Of a stretch of 64,000 nt of DNA, positions 1-12,671 are shown in pieces (within the stretch, counting starts at the first letter, position 1; the number at the start of each line of letters is the position of its first letter). Made by a program: the position numbers and the translations under genes. The stretch lies in contig CM072894.1 in assembly GCA_037013685.1 (NCBI GenBank), forward strand, positions 7,504,841 to 7,568,840. Direction: 5' to 3'. Below the pieces are notes generated by a model, which was given only the letters and a program-made list of their open reading frames with translations, had not been told where the DNA came from and ran no database searches. The stretch comes from Acridotheres tristis (Eukaryota > Chordata > Aves > Passeriformes > Sturnidae).

Positions 1-3000
1 AGCCTGAGGAGGAACAATATTCCAAATATTGAGTTCATGTCACTTGACTGATTTACTTTAAAACATTGCAGTAATTCCTTTTTCAGTAGCATTTTGAAGC
101 ACTATTGGCCTGCTTGTAATTCTACCTCATATTTAGCATTGGTTCAGTTAACTTTGGAGGTAGTGCTTTTCATACCTTTTATATCAATGAATGTACATCA
201 GATTTTAAATGCAGATTATATGCTTATCTTGCCAACTACCATTAGCCTGAAATTTTTCTTCTATGATCTATCTGTTGTGGTAGAATGATATTATTTGAGA
301 AGCAGTAAAAAAGCTAAAAAAAAAAAAAAAAGGAAAAATTGCCCAAATATTTATAATCATTAAAAATCTATTTTAGGAGCTCAGTTCTGTGTGTAAGATT
401 CCTCTTGGCCTCCCTGTTTTGCCTGATGTTCAGCTGGAATGTCATACACTTTGGGCTTGAACCATCTGCTTCCTTCTCAGGGGTCATAGTGAATGACTAG
501 TTACCTATTTTGTCTCCATCAGAATCATAGTGAATTAAGCACAAAAGCATTTGATGCTAATTAGTACCTTCCTGGCAGACCAGGGAATTGAGCACCTCAG
601 ATGTTTATTTTAAGAATTGTTTTCTCTAAATTAAAGTGAGGCTCTTCAGCAGGGAAGTTTGGCTGACAGTCACAGTCAGTATCTAATTAAATGGATATGG
701 TGTATTCAAACCTTTCTGTGTTTCTAGTCTGGCACCTCACACAAGTATTATTTTCACTTGAAAAGATCTACATTTTGTTTCAAAAGTCAATATTAAAAAT
801 ATTTTTCAAATTTTATTTCTGTTTTATTTCATCCTGGAGTACAGTGAAAACTGCTCATAAAATAACGAGCATTGCCTAGGGAAAGATATCTCACTTATTG
901 CCACAAATGATGCAAAGGACAGCAGAGCAGAGGGGAGAACTTTAAAATGAGGGAAAAAATAGGTCAGTAGAATAAACAGGGGCCTTTAAGCTATTAAATA
1001 AGCATCTATCACTCACAGCTGCAGATACATTCTGTTCAAAGTATAAATTATTAGTGTCCAATACAGGGTAATAATGAGTTTCAATTTATCAGTTCTGTGT
1101 ATAATGATTAACCTGGCAGAAGGATGTGTAGCAAGTCAGAAGGAGAAGTGTTTGTCTTTGCTTTTTTTGGTGGTTTGTTTTTTTTTTTTCAAGAAAGAAA
1201 TATGGTCACCCTGGATCATAAACAAACTTGCAATGGCAGTGACAGGGACAGAGTACTTGGTTCCTTGAGCATTTATTGAGTGGATATACTTCCCTAGGGA
1301 TATAGTGCTCAGTGAAGAAAGGCAGTGGCAGGGCACAACATAGATTTAAATTGTTTCAAAGGAAAGACATGATTTCTAGTCTCATTAGCTCCTCCCTGTA
1401 ATCTCGGTCTTGCATCTGCTCCATGGATTTCATGGTGCCACTGGTTCTCCTGTCCAGAGCCAGCCACTCCATCACCCTCTGTGTCTCTACAATAGCAGGC
1501 TGGGACAGGGGCTCACACTGCTAACAGCTCTGGATGGGAATATATATAATTACTTCAGAAATGACATGGAACTCAAGGTGATTGAGTCATACTTTGACAC
1601 ACCTCTGTCTGCCAGGAAAAATGCAGGCACTCCCTTATAGAGCTGTTGCTAAGAGCACTTCTTCAGGCTCTAGGAGTGAGAAGGTGCTTTATTGTACAGT
1701 TAGCTGCAGGAGTTAACAGCAGGGTTTCAGTCTGGGCCCTGCCAAGAAATTAAAGCATGTAATTAAAGGCTGTGCTTCTGCCTAGGAGATGTTGCACCAT
1801 GTAGAATTAGTCTGAGACACTATTCTGTAAATGTAAGACCTTTGAAATTTTATTGGCATTTGTAGCCTAAAAAATAAAAGAAGAGAAAGTCCTGGCTAAA
1901 GTCCAGCACTAAGACAAAACATCTTTTGTTTGTTCTATGCTAAATTAAAATAATTTCGTAAGAAAGCAGAGACTTTATGTAAAATTTTAAAAAAAAAGAA
2001 AAGAGAGAGAGAGAAATCCATTTATCCATTTTCAATTTGAAATGTTAATGGAATTTTTTTCCCCATGACTGAGCAGGAGAATCATGAAACACATTTGATC
2101 TGTTCATTTCCTTTCCTGTGTCACCACTAGCATCCATAGCTTTTGTGAGCCTTTTGGAATATTCACCATTGATCAGTTACCTTCCTAGTAAGACACAGCT
2201 GAATTTTGCACGTACAGCTGTCTGTCACCTCAATTACAACAGCAACATACAATTTTCAGCATTATTTCAAATAGTCTGAAGAAGCAGGCAGTGAGAAATG
2301 ATTTTGTTGCTTTTTCACTATTCTATTTTAGTTCTCACTTCTGTGAAGTAAAGAAAGTCATCTGTTTCATTGTAATATCAACATTAACCTTTTAGTTGAC
2401 ACAGTAGGACACCATACACTGGTGATAACAAATGGCATCTTGTCATTGCTCCTATTAGTGAGCTAAAACATAAATATAGTTTATCTATATGTTTGCAGTG
2501 CATGTACCAGTAAAAAGCCACATAGTACAATTACCCAGGATTATGGGATCCAGAGGAAGAAGGTTCAGATGCTTTGAATTTCTGTGTTGCTTTACAAATC
2601 AACACATGGAATATATTTTCCAGTAATATCTTAAAGAAAACTGTTCTGTGAACTGTTATAAACTGGTATTTTAAAGGGTCTATGTTACAAGGGATGTATG
2701 CTTTTTCTTTCCAAGCAAATAATTTGACCATGGCTTCACAAGTGAGCCTATAACTCTGCCACCTGTCAGCTGTTACCCAGAAGGAAATGAGCCTATTTTT
2801 TCAGCATAGGACAAACAAATCCTCTATGTACTAAAATGTGCTCACTCAGCCACACTCCTTTCCCCAGGAATCTCTCAATTTATCTTTTCTTCTGAGGAAA
2901 TTTCCCACCTATCTAAGAATTTCCCACCTTCTTTTTAAGTAAAAAAAAGCTTAGTATTTATATTTGCAGAAGTAAAAAGCCCCAAACTCCATCATGTTCT

Positions 3001-6000
3001 CCAGTATGTCATTTCAGGTGCTTGTAGGATATTTGCAGTCATCTGTCTGTTTCCAGGGACTCATTTGCTTTTGTTAGTTATTCCCAGTAATCAGTCATAG
3101 TGCTTGTAGGTACCATAATTACTCACCACAGAACGACTGCAACAACGGGTTGTGACTTTGTCACTGCAGAGTAACAACCAGAGCAGTTCTCTCTGGAAAA
3201 TGTGTGCTAATTCTGGAAGGTGGAGGAAAACATTCTCCCTTCAAGACGTGACTTCAACACCCAGAAACTTGACTGCAGTGACCCCTACTGTGTCACCTTC
3301 ACTTTTCCTGTTCAAGAGGAAGAACTCTTTGCAGATCTGCTGTAATCTTTCACACCAATCTAATACATAGAACGTGAGCACTGTATATTTATCTCAGAAA
3401 AAACCTGTAGTTCAGATGTGTTTCTAAAGAGCTTTAGCTCAGGAGATAGCTAAATTGAACTTTTAGTTCACTTTGTGTCTCCCTTTCCCGGATAGGCCTG
3501 GGTTAATTAGTAACCAACCTTCCAATATCCATTTCCTCCTATTGCACCTTTTCTGTATAAACGGTGTATATTTGTTCAGCCTCTGTTGTTGCAGGATCAT
3601 CCCCACCCTGCTCAAGTCCAAAGGTTTACCACTTTTGTTTAGCTCATAGATTTAAAGATGAGTAAGACAGGTTTTGTAAACTAATTACTGCATTCTATTT
3701 TAGTGATACTGCATGGACTTAAAATTTGGTGCTGTTGGACCAAAATTTAAAATATATTGCAGTTTGAAATCTTTTAAATTCTTTTCCAGTAACTACTATC
3801 TGGAATGCTAGTTTATGTTTAAATTACTAATTTAGAAAGTGAGACATACGAGGTAGACAGACAACCTATGTGTCATATGCATTTGTGTCTATCCACATTT
3901 TCGTTTTTGCCAATGAAAATTATAAATAACACAGTTTACTGGAGAATTTTCAAGATTACAAGTCTTACTTGTGAGAGTGCTGTCTGAAGGGTTTTTAGGC
4001 ATCAGGAGGGCTGATTCACAATTGTACTCCATAGCGTTTAGTTTAATTGTTTAACTTTTTTATTCCACTTCAACCTGAACAACAAAACCCCCCTACAGTT
4101 CAGAGCTGATGGCATTTGCACTCTCTGTGGTTATGTTATATTCAGCACACATGCTACAAAGAAAGAAGAAACTGAGACCTTAGGCTTTCCTTAACATTCC
4201 CTGCTGTTCCTGCTATCAGTAGCCAAGGAAGACACGAGGAACATTTGACTACAGCTTTTCTGACTTAGATACAGCTGATGACAAGGAGGGGCCAGCTGCT
4301 GATAGCTTGCTCTGGCTTATCTTTCTGTCACTCAGGTAGGAAATCCTGCTGCTTTAAATAAATTAGAATGGCTCTGCCATTCTGGAATAGGAAAAATTCT
4401 TTCCCAACTCAGTACATCTGTAAACTATTTTTAAAGCAATATATGAGGGTTAGTGACACTTACTGCATGGTAGCTGAGGGAACTGCAGGGCTCATGAAAC
4501 CACGTGTGGCCCTTGAAACATTTAATTATAAGAATGTAAGATATTTTGGAAACCGGAAGGGGAAATAAATTGTGATATACAATTTTTGAGAACTATTAAT
4601 TTATTGTTATTCTAGTATCTTGTATTTGTTCCCCAGAAGAATACAGGTCTTGGAAAGTAAAAATCCAGTAAACTGGGGATTTTACTTCTACGCATGTTCC
4701 TTTGCTGGCACTTTACAAACCTTTAGCACCCACAGTATCTTTACAAGTTTTGGACAAGTCTCCTCATAGCTTCATTTGATGTTTTGCTTTCCATGTAGGA
4801 GAAGAAAGAGTAAATAAATTTGCTTCCTCCAATTCAGGACTTTTTAGATCTGCTATATCCCAGCTAATTAGCCTCTTTATGTGACTGGCCAATGCTAGAC
4901 TACTCAGCTGTTTCAGGCAGAGAAATCAGTCCAAACTTCTGAGCATCCTTCCTGGAACTTTTCTAACACTAACATATTCTTTTTGAAAGGAGGAGAACAT
5001 CCTGATTTTTTTCTTTTTCTGTAAATCTTAGAAAATCCATGTCTGAATTTCTCTACATTTGAAAAAAATAAAACCGTATATTATGCTAAAATATAATTAT
5101 TCCTTACTTTGCTATTGGTTTTGCACATATAATTTTTTTTCCTTCTTCATAGGTGCTTTGACAGTTTTAAACCTTCTGGTAACAAACAGTTAACAGCATG
5201 CTGTAGCAATACAAGAAATCCTCAGGGAGCGAGGTTGTACTTCCTAAAAGCAGATAAAATCATCCAACTCTGCAGGCAACAGGCCTTTACTCAACTATTT
5301 ATAGAGCTATTTATAGGGGAAGAGAAGGGAAAGAAAAAAAGGAATTAGTAAATGACTTTAAAAAGCACAGGTACTTAGAATTCATAGTTGATGTGCTGAT
5401 TTAGGAAGTCAGGAGATATGACAGAAAAAGGATAAGGAATGTTATAATAGTGTTACATAGACAAAGACTACTTCTTTCTACTGTTGTCACCCTCCTGTGG
5501 TTTGGATTTTTTTTTTTTTCTTTTCTCACCCAGCCATTTCAAAGGCATATCCTTGCAATGACGCATCAGTTTTCTGTCTGCTTGAGGTTTAGAAATAGCT
5601 GAGCTGTTATAAATAGATGGCAATCTGCAAGAGACTAAGACAATGGAAATACTGTAAAAGCTTCGCTGAAAAATTTAGAGGTGGATTGAGATTCCAGCTG
5701 TCTCCTTGAGTAGAAGTGCTCAGTTTGAAATGGTTTATTAACCACTGCAGAGGAAGCCGTGCTCTCTGTGCAGCAGGGAGGAGCAGCCAGGTGGGACCAG
5801 GTGGCACTTTCTGTCACGGTGCCAAGCAGAGAGTGACGTCCAGCCCGGTCCCCTGGGAGCTCGCAGGTCAATGACGTGAGAAGGAGGCACTTTGTTGTTC
5901 CTCACTGCAAGGCTAAAACACTCTCATACACTGTAGAAACACTAAATCAGAATGTTTAATCTTCACACCACAGCTTTTCTGGCAGTACCTGTATACTCTG

Positions 6001-9000
6001 AATTGATAGCATTGTCAAGTTTGCTCCTTTTTTCCACTTTGCCTCCAAAACACCTTAACTTTAGTGAGGTATTGTAGCATATGGTTGAAAGCTTGACCTT
6101 GTCTAATAAGGCAGTGAAAAAATCAGAACTGGGAAACAGTTCAATATCCCTTTGTTTCTGTTTGAGAAATTCCTGTGTAGGGTCGTTTAGATCCTGCCAA
6201 CACTTCCAAACAGACTTTGGAAAAACCAGTAGCTGTCCTGCACTGAAACCTGATACCTGGGAGTGGTATTATTCCTCCAGCCATGTACAAATAGCTGAGG
6301 TCCATTTTCTTATACTTGACTATATAATTCTGTTAGAGAGACTGAGAAAGATGCTTGGGTAACTGTGGGAAAAATAAGACATTAAATGGAAGGAACAAAC
6401 TTTCCCAAAGGTATGTTTCTGCCTTAAAGAGGAGCTGCTTCCAGGCTATATCACAGTAGCTTTATCATGGCAACTAGCTTAACATCAGCTATCCATTCTC
6501 AATCCTTGCCAAACACAAACCACTAATGTAGGACCTGGTCTTTGCCTGAAGTCTGTCCCCAGCTGTTGTAATAGAATTTTAGGCCAGTACACACTGCAGA
6601 ATCAGGTCCTTCAAACCTAAATTAGCTTTCTAAAACATAAACATATGTTGTTGTTTTTTTCACTGTCAAAAATTTTGGTTCCAGGTTTGGAAAAGAACCA
6701 TTGCTGTGGAAGAATCCCATGAATTTATTAATGAGCTCAGTAAGTATGTAACTATTAATATCTTCTGAGATTTTGTTTGTCTTATTTTTGTCTTCAGTTT
6801 CAGACTCTGAAATAAACAGATGTTCTGAAGCTTTCCACTGAGAACACTACAATATGCTGTCTTAAATACATTGTGATAACTGGGATATTGTAGGAAACAA
6901 GTAAATAGCTGTGTACAGTATTTCTGAAACAATTTGTATCTTCACATGAAGTACTCTATCTCACATTCCACTCATAGCCCTAAAAAGAAAACATCTAAAA
7001 TATTTCTTGCATGCTATTAAATATTTTTTCTTTTCAACTAGAAAAGAGAATAAAAAAATGGGAAAAAAAAGTAACTTTGTCCTCTAATATTAAAAGAGAG
7101 CATTAAATCTGCTATTACTATTCCATGGCATGACTAAACATAGTTTACCTGCCCTAAGCACATTTTCGATAGCTGAGTCCTTCAAGTTGTCAAAAAAGTT
7201 TCTATTTATTTCACAATCACTTTTGATCAGAGACACTGCTTCAAGCCCCAGTGTAACTGAAGTCTGTAGCAATCCTCTTGCTGAGACTTAAGTACTCAGG
7301 TCCTTTGTTCTTCACAGTGAGGACATAATCTCCAGAGTCTGAGAAGGGCATCAGTAAATTGCTCATTGTTTTCACACTTTGGGGGGAGGGACCCATTTGA
7401 GATTCACCTAGAAACTAAATTCAACTACTAATATTGCTTGGATGTTCTCCTATTAACCAAGAAATTAAGAGATCAACCCATCAGTTATGTTGGAGGTCCT
7501 GAGAGGAAATAAAGGATAAAAAAGATCAGGATGCTTTCTGGGGAAAGAGGCTAGATGGCTTGGCTAACTGTGACTCCCTTCAGTATGAAAAGTCACATTT
7601 GCAAAGCTGCATTGTAGAAGATCTGAATTTAACCAGGGAGAGAAGACTACATGGCTGCACTTGCATCTCATTAAAACAAACAAATGAAAAACAGGTGAAA
7701 AGTGCTCTGAGTTATCACCTTTTTTTTTTAAGCCATAGAAATTGTGAGAGCTAATCTTTGTATTAAAAGAGAAGAACATGTAGTGCTGTATAAAATCAAA
7801 GGTATTTTTCTTGACTAGTCTTTCCATATGTAGAATATGGAACTTCAGTTAAGAATTATTTTGGTCAGGGAGTATTTTGCCATGCAGGTATGGTATTTCC
7901 TTTAAAAGCTATTGTCAGAAATTTAATTTTTTTAAAAACGAAGAACTCAAATTCCCAATGACCAAGTCATTGACTAGTAATTAGGAAAGCAGGGATCTCT
8001 GACCCTACATGCACTTCTTGTGTAAAGGACAATAATAGTAAAGAATTTGTTGCTTGAATGCTGGTATTTGCTCAACCCCTTGCTCTCAGAGGGGATAGAA
8101 GTAAGTTCCTAGGGATTAGAGAGCAGTGGTCAGTTTGCTGTCCCTTGGTCACATACCTGCAGTCATCAAACACATGAGGCTCAGTAGGGACTTGGTATGC
8201 TGAGAACACAGCATAAAATCCATACATTTGTTTTACTAAAGTCATGTAGAAGTAAGGACTCATTGTGCAAGGACATAGTGGGCAGAGGAGGTAGGAGGAT
8301 GTGTCATATTTTTAGCTGCTTTGCCTGCCCCACTCATTTTGCATTTTAATTTTAACATTTCTAGTGTTTATTTAGAATAAGATGCATGTGGGAGCTATCC
8401 TTTTAAGTTTTAAAACTTGGATTTTTTTCTGGGGACACCAGAGGTCTGGCCAGTTAAGCTTCCTTCTCTCTGTGAAGACAGGTCAATGCAGAATTCATTG
8501 CAGGTTCAGTGGGTAAATTGCATAAATTGTCTCTAGCTCCTGCCCTGACTACAGGGTCAGCAGGGCTTTGCACACTTCCCAGTCTGGAGGGTCATGACAG
8601 GATCAAGGTCGTCATATTTTTGTATCTATTCAATGCCACCAATGTTGTCAGCAGCCCAACTTAAACATTTACTCTGTGGACAGCAAAACCAATGAAGCTG
8701 TATTTCCTATGGGTTTGTGTATTTGTATTTTTACAAATGCAAATTTCCTTGCACTCCTTTGTGTCACCACTTTAAATGACCTACCTGTTCCCTCTCCTTT
8801 TTCTCCAGTTCCCTCCTCTGTTCCCTTACCTGCCTCCCAAGTTCTTCACTGCTTCTCAAGCACAGTGATTCACTGGACAAACAGACACTGGGCACTGTGG
8901 AGATCCTGCCCTGGAATTTCCTCCCATGGAGGGCACTGACTTGCCTTTCTTTTACACCCTATGTTGTAGAAACTTAATATTTGTGCCCACTAAATTTAAT

Positions 9001-9571
9001 ATCTGCCAGTGGGTTCAAAGGTCTTGAGGTGAGGAAAGATTGATTACGTTATAAGCAGACACCATGCAAAGACAAACTTGAATTCAAGGAAAAAAACGAA
9101 AAGGCCTATCCAGTAGGAAAAAGTTGGTGTATACACACACAGTAAAGACAGTCACAGTATACACAATTTCTGTCTTTGGTTTTGTGTATTGCTCTCCCTT
9201 TGCTTCTAAAAGTGTTAGATTAAAATTCAGAGGAAGAGAATGCCCTGCCAAACCGGACAGACCACTGCACTACTTGTTGTCTTGCTGGCTGTGAATATTT
9301 TGTCCTTGGTTACCATTAACATTGCTGCAGCTGTATATGATTTGCTGATTCACTTGGTGACTGTTTCTCAGTTCCTCTGTTGGGATTTTTCTCTAACTGG
9401 TAACATAAATGCTTTTAGTCTTTGAAGAAGTAAGGAAAAGTCACACTGTTCCTCATACTAACTGAAAGTCTTCCCAGATTTACCTTGGGATATGTACAAA
9501 CTGTTGTATTACAAAGAACTTCCACAAGAGGAAGAAATGAATGTCATAGTTGCTTTAATGTAATGCCTCTC
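1..9571. other. Upstream non-coding DNA (intergenic)
   Basis: AT-rich sequence with many stop codons in all frames. None of the short open frames has recognisable protein content, paired splice sites or family resemblance. I compared them with remembered INPP1, the expected left neighbour of MFSD6 in human, and saw no match. Visible structure is limited to homopolymer runs (an A run at about 315-331, T runs near 1180 and 5508), a short CA-rich stretch near 9135, and the motif cluster listed separately at 5295-5876. It may carry distal regulatory elements or an unannotated non-coding RNA, neither of which can be shown from sequence alone. Confidence 0.6.
5295..5876. promoter_or_regulatory. Candidate enhancer: MEF2-type and CRE-like motif cluster
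   Basis: CTATTTATAG occurs twice in tandem at 5295-5304 and 5307-5316. This matches the MEF2 consensus YTAWWWWTAR exactly. A third match, on the other strand, is TTATAAATAG at 5607-5616. TGACGT half-CRE motifs lie near 5833 and 5871, and a TGACGCATCA element near 5559. The cluster sits about 7 kb upstream of the MFSD6 CpG island. Motif matching alone is weak evidence, because AT-rich DNA yields MEF2-like words by chance. The tandem arrangement is what makes it notable. Confidence 0.25.
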
Positions 9572-10230
9572 TGTCTTGGTTTGAAAAGACAGGTATGGTT
9601 TAAGGAAAGGCAAAAACCCCTTTTCTGCAATGCAGAATGCACCTCCCCCCTTTTTAATTATTTTAGGGTCCAAATCAGACGCTTTCAGGCAGGAGATATG
9701 GGGATGTGAAATAACAGTTCTTTACTGGTATTTAACAAGGCAGAAAACAACAACAGCTATGAAAATTGGCAACAGAACAGAACAGTCTAGCTCCGCTCCA
9801 GTCCCCTTTGGCTGCAGGCCGTGTCCCTGTGCTCAGTTACCGGTGCTGTGGGGGCAGGGCGGGTCCCGCGCAGTTGCAGAGGGCTGGAGTGATGGCGGCC
9901 GCGGCCCAGAGGTGAGCGGGGGTGAGAAGGTGTCTCCCCCCTCTCACGGTGCCGGTCGTGGTGCTCCGCAGAGTGTCCGGAGATAGTAGCGTGAGATGCG
10001 AGAGCGGCAGAGCGATGTCCCAGGCAGGGAGCGTGGATCTCAGCACGGAGATGTCAGGGGAGATGCCAGAGCGGAGCACGGAGGTGTCCTCTCCGTCCAC
10101 GAGCCCAGCGAGAGAGAGTCCCCTTTCCAGCCCCCTCTCCCACCTTTCCTTTTCCGGTTCCCCCCCCCTCCTCCTCCTCCACCCACCCCCCTACGAGAGA
10201 GCATTATCTGTCGTTCTAAGGTGTAGCCAC
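9572..10230 (+). mobile_element. Endogenous retrovirus LTR, truncated by assembly gap
   Basis: The block starts with TGTCTTGGTTTG at 9572, the TG edge expected of an LTR and a form I recall from songbird ERV LTRs. It continues through an AACAGTTCTTTACTGGTA-like segment and ends in a GC-rich, C-tract-bearing part (about 9800-10230) unlike the AT-rich flanks. The CA edge is not seen because the block runs into the N gap. No gag, pol or env frame is visible, so this is either a solo LTR or a provirus whose interior is lost in the gap. Strand assumes the TG edge is the 5' end. Class (ERVL or ERVK type) is not resolved. An alternative is an unrelated GC-rich dispersed repeat. Confidence 0.55.
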
Positions 10231-10330
10231 NNNNNNNNNNNNNNNNNNNNNNNNNNNNNNNNNNNNNNNNNNNNNNNNNNNNNNNNNNNNNNNNNNNNNN
10301 NNNNNNNNNNNNNNNNNNNNNNNNNNNNNN
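10231..10330. other. Assembly gap (100 N)
   Basis: Exactly 100 N characters, the conventional placeholder for a gap of unknown length. It begins inside the GC-rich end of the LTR, so missing sequence is probably the rest of the element. True length cannot be known from this window. Confidence 0.99.
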
Positions 10331-12290
10331 TCTCCTAGCAAAGGATCAATTAAAATAAGTAGTTTTCATGTTATGCAAAATATACTAAAGGTCTCATGGA
10401 AAGGAAAGCTTTTCTGTTGACTTCATTGTATTCTGGAGCAAGTCCTAGCAGCATAAATCTCACCTTCAACTTATCTTTCTAATCTGACTGATGTAAATGT
10501 TGTTTTGTTTTGGGTTTTTTTTGGCTCAGAGTTAAAAGCTGCCAAAGCATAGCAGAATATTTTGTATCAACCAGAAATTCTTGATTTCAAAGTACAGTTC
10601 CAGCATATTAAAGAAACCAGTAAGTTTTTCTAAACATGAAAATTTATCTTCCTAGAAACCATATTTGCTTTATTTCCCCTCTAACCTAAGGAACAAATCA
10701 TAGAGTCACCTGACACCACCTTGTCCTTTTCAAGCAAAGTTTACTATGTTTAGCTGTGTGCAGTCCTAGCACATATTCCCCTATTCAAAGAGCTTTTAAA
10801 TAATCAATTTTTTAAAAATTTCATTTAGGAAATGACCCTGGCACCTCTGGGGCTAAGTAGAAGGAAGGGGCACGATCACAATGTGAGTACTTAAAAACAC
10901 AGCTACAAGAAAAGGAAAAACATAGCTCCAAGCGAGGCTGCAGAAGATGGTCACATTCCTAGTGTGATGGGCAACAGTGAAGTTACCAGAGATTAGAGAA
11001 AAACTGCTTTTAAGGTTTCAGTAAGTGTAGTCTGTGACTACAAAGATCTGCTTTTCCTTTTTAGTTGACAAACAATGACTGCAAATTATTTTAATTACAT
11101 GTTCTCCCTAAAAGCTTTTGTAGTAATTTGCCAGAATAGTCTCCATCAAGATGAAATAATTTCGTTTGGATCTGGTTTATTACAGTGACGTTTTTTAATG
11201 AAACCCCCAGTACATGAGCTGATAACTGTCTGTCTGAATTCTGCAAGATTACAGGAGGCCTGCACTCCCGGTCTCAGACGTGGTTTCTCTTTGTGGTTAA
11301 TTGGCCGTGGGGGAGATTCTCAGAGATGACAAGTTCTGAAAATCCTTCCAGAGACAGATGATAAACAAGCCTTCTCCTGCCCCAGGTCATCTCCCATAGG
11401 AAATTCAGTTTTTGTCTCCTGCCTCCTTCAGGAGAAGCCTTTACTGTAGAGGTAGGCAGGATCTTAATGGGACGCTGTCTTCAAGGGTGGGTGAATCCAC
11501 ATCCAGAGACCGTGCCCCACTGGTACGTGACTGTGGCAGGGGAACAACCTGGAGAGAGCATTGCTTTCCATGCTGGATGAAGTCTCTTTCACTTCAGTGA
11601 GAACTCAGATTAAACGGGTCAAATGCCTGTCGTGCCTCTGTTCCTGTTCGTCTGCCTCAATCATGCAAACTTGTGGTTTTCTCTCAATTTCTTCCCTTGG
11701 GCAAAATAATGCAAATTATATTTTATTCTTTGAAAAAAGGGGGATCCTCCCTCAGAAGAGGGAGGTGCAAAATAAGATGCAAGTAGTAATGTGTTTGTTC
11801 TGTGGTATCCCAGCTAACGATGTCTGCAGTCAGGTCATTGTCGTGGGCAGAAGCTGCCGTGCTGTGCCACTGGGAGACATGGCCAGTGGAGCTTGCTCAC
11901 TTTAGCGACTTGCTTGGACTAGGGCCCGGTGTGAAGAACACCATCATTTGAACTTAATCCTCAAACAGCTTCAGGACTGCCTGTTCGGTTCACGGCTGAT
12001 AAACACCCCAAATCTCTGGCTGGCCTTTCACTTCGTGACTATTCCCCTTCTTTAGTTCAATACTACTGACCTTTTGATATTGCAGCACGACTCAGCTATT
12101 GCTCAGGAGTTTTTACCCTCCCCTCCCTTTTTCTGCCTCAGTAATTAGTGTGGGGGGAAGTTTATGTTGTTGTTGTTTTAAACATTGAAGCGATTTTATT
12201 TGCGTGCAAGCCTAGAAACAGCGTTCCCGAAGAGTGATGCCAGTGGCTGTGAAAGCACTACGGTAATTAATTCTTTATGCTGTAATACGC
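10331..12290. other. Non-coding DNA between LTR gap and CpG island
   Basis: Mixed AT-rich sequence with no supported exon. Open frames at 11412-11600 and 11561-11905 have no recognisable content and are not bounded by convincing splice sites. Pyrimidine-rich runs appear near 12110-12135, just upstream of the GC-rich promoter region. Confidence 0.55.
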
Positions 12291-12539
12291 GTTTGGGACT
12301 TGTGAGGAGCGGGCAGCGCCGCGAATGTCATTCGGCTGTTGGGGCGCACGAACGCTGCCCGAGCAGTGTTTTTAAGGCCGAGGCCCTGCCCGTGTCCCGG
12401 CAGAGGAGCACGCAGCCCGTGAGTGGATCGCCCGTGCGGGGCACCCCGGGCCTGCACGGAGGCGTTGCCGGGCGGGTGCGCGGCCCCCCCGCGGCGGGGC
12501 GGGGGGCGGCTCCGTCCCTCCCCGCAGCGCCCCTGCGCG

Positions 12540-12671
12540 GCGGCGGCGGCGCGGCCCGGCCGGGGGGGCGGGAGGTGCGCGGAGCCGCCGCCCGCAGCAG
12601 CAGCCGCGGCGGCAGGGAAGGGGCTGCGATGCTCCCGGCCGAGCGCCCCCCCGGAGCCGCCCCCGGGCGAG
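12540..12671 (+). other. MFSD6: MFSD6 exon 1, non-coding (5' border approximate)
   Basis: Only the 3' border is supported: a consensus donor GAG/GTGAGT with exon end at 12671. The 5' border is a guess inside the CpG island. The exon contains one upstream ATG at 12629 opening a short frame that stays open to the donor. Direct splicing to the acceptor at 20653 is inferred. Additional 5' UTR exons in the 8-kb intron cannot be excluded. Confidence 0.5.
12629..12671 (+). other. Upstream ORF, 5' part, in MFSD6 exon 1
   Basis: ATG at 12629-12631 opens a frame reading MLPAERPPGAAPGR plus one base before the donor. If exon 1 joins exon 2 at 20654, the next bases complete a Gly codon and then give TAG, so the frame is 15 codons plus stop. 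The stop would exist only in the spliced mRNA. This depends on the inferred splice and on transcription starting upstream of 12629. Confidence 0.35.

Noticed and set aside
1..9571. INPP1 exons, expected left neighbour in human
   Set aside because: No open frame matched the remembered INPP1 protein on either strand.
9630..10230. Open frames in the LTR as a protein gene
   Set aside because: They run into the N gap, lie in repeat DNA and have no retroviral or other domain.
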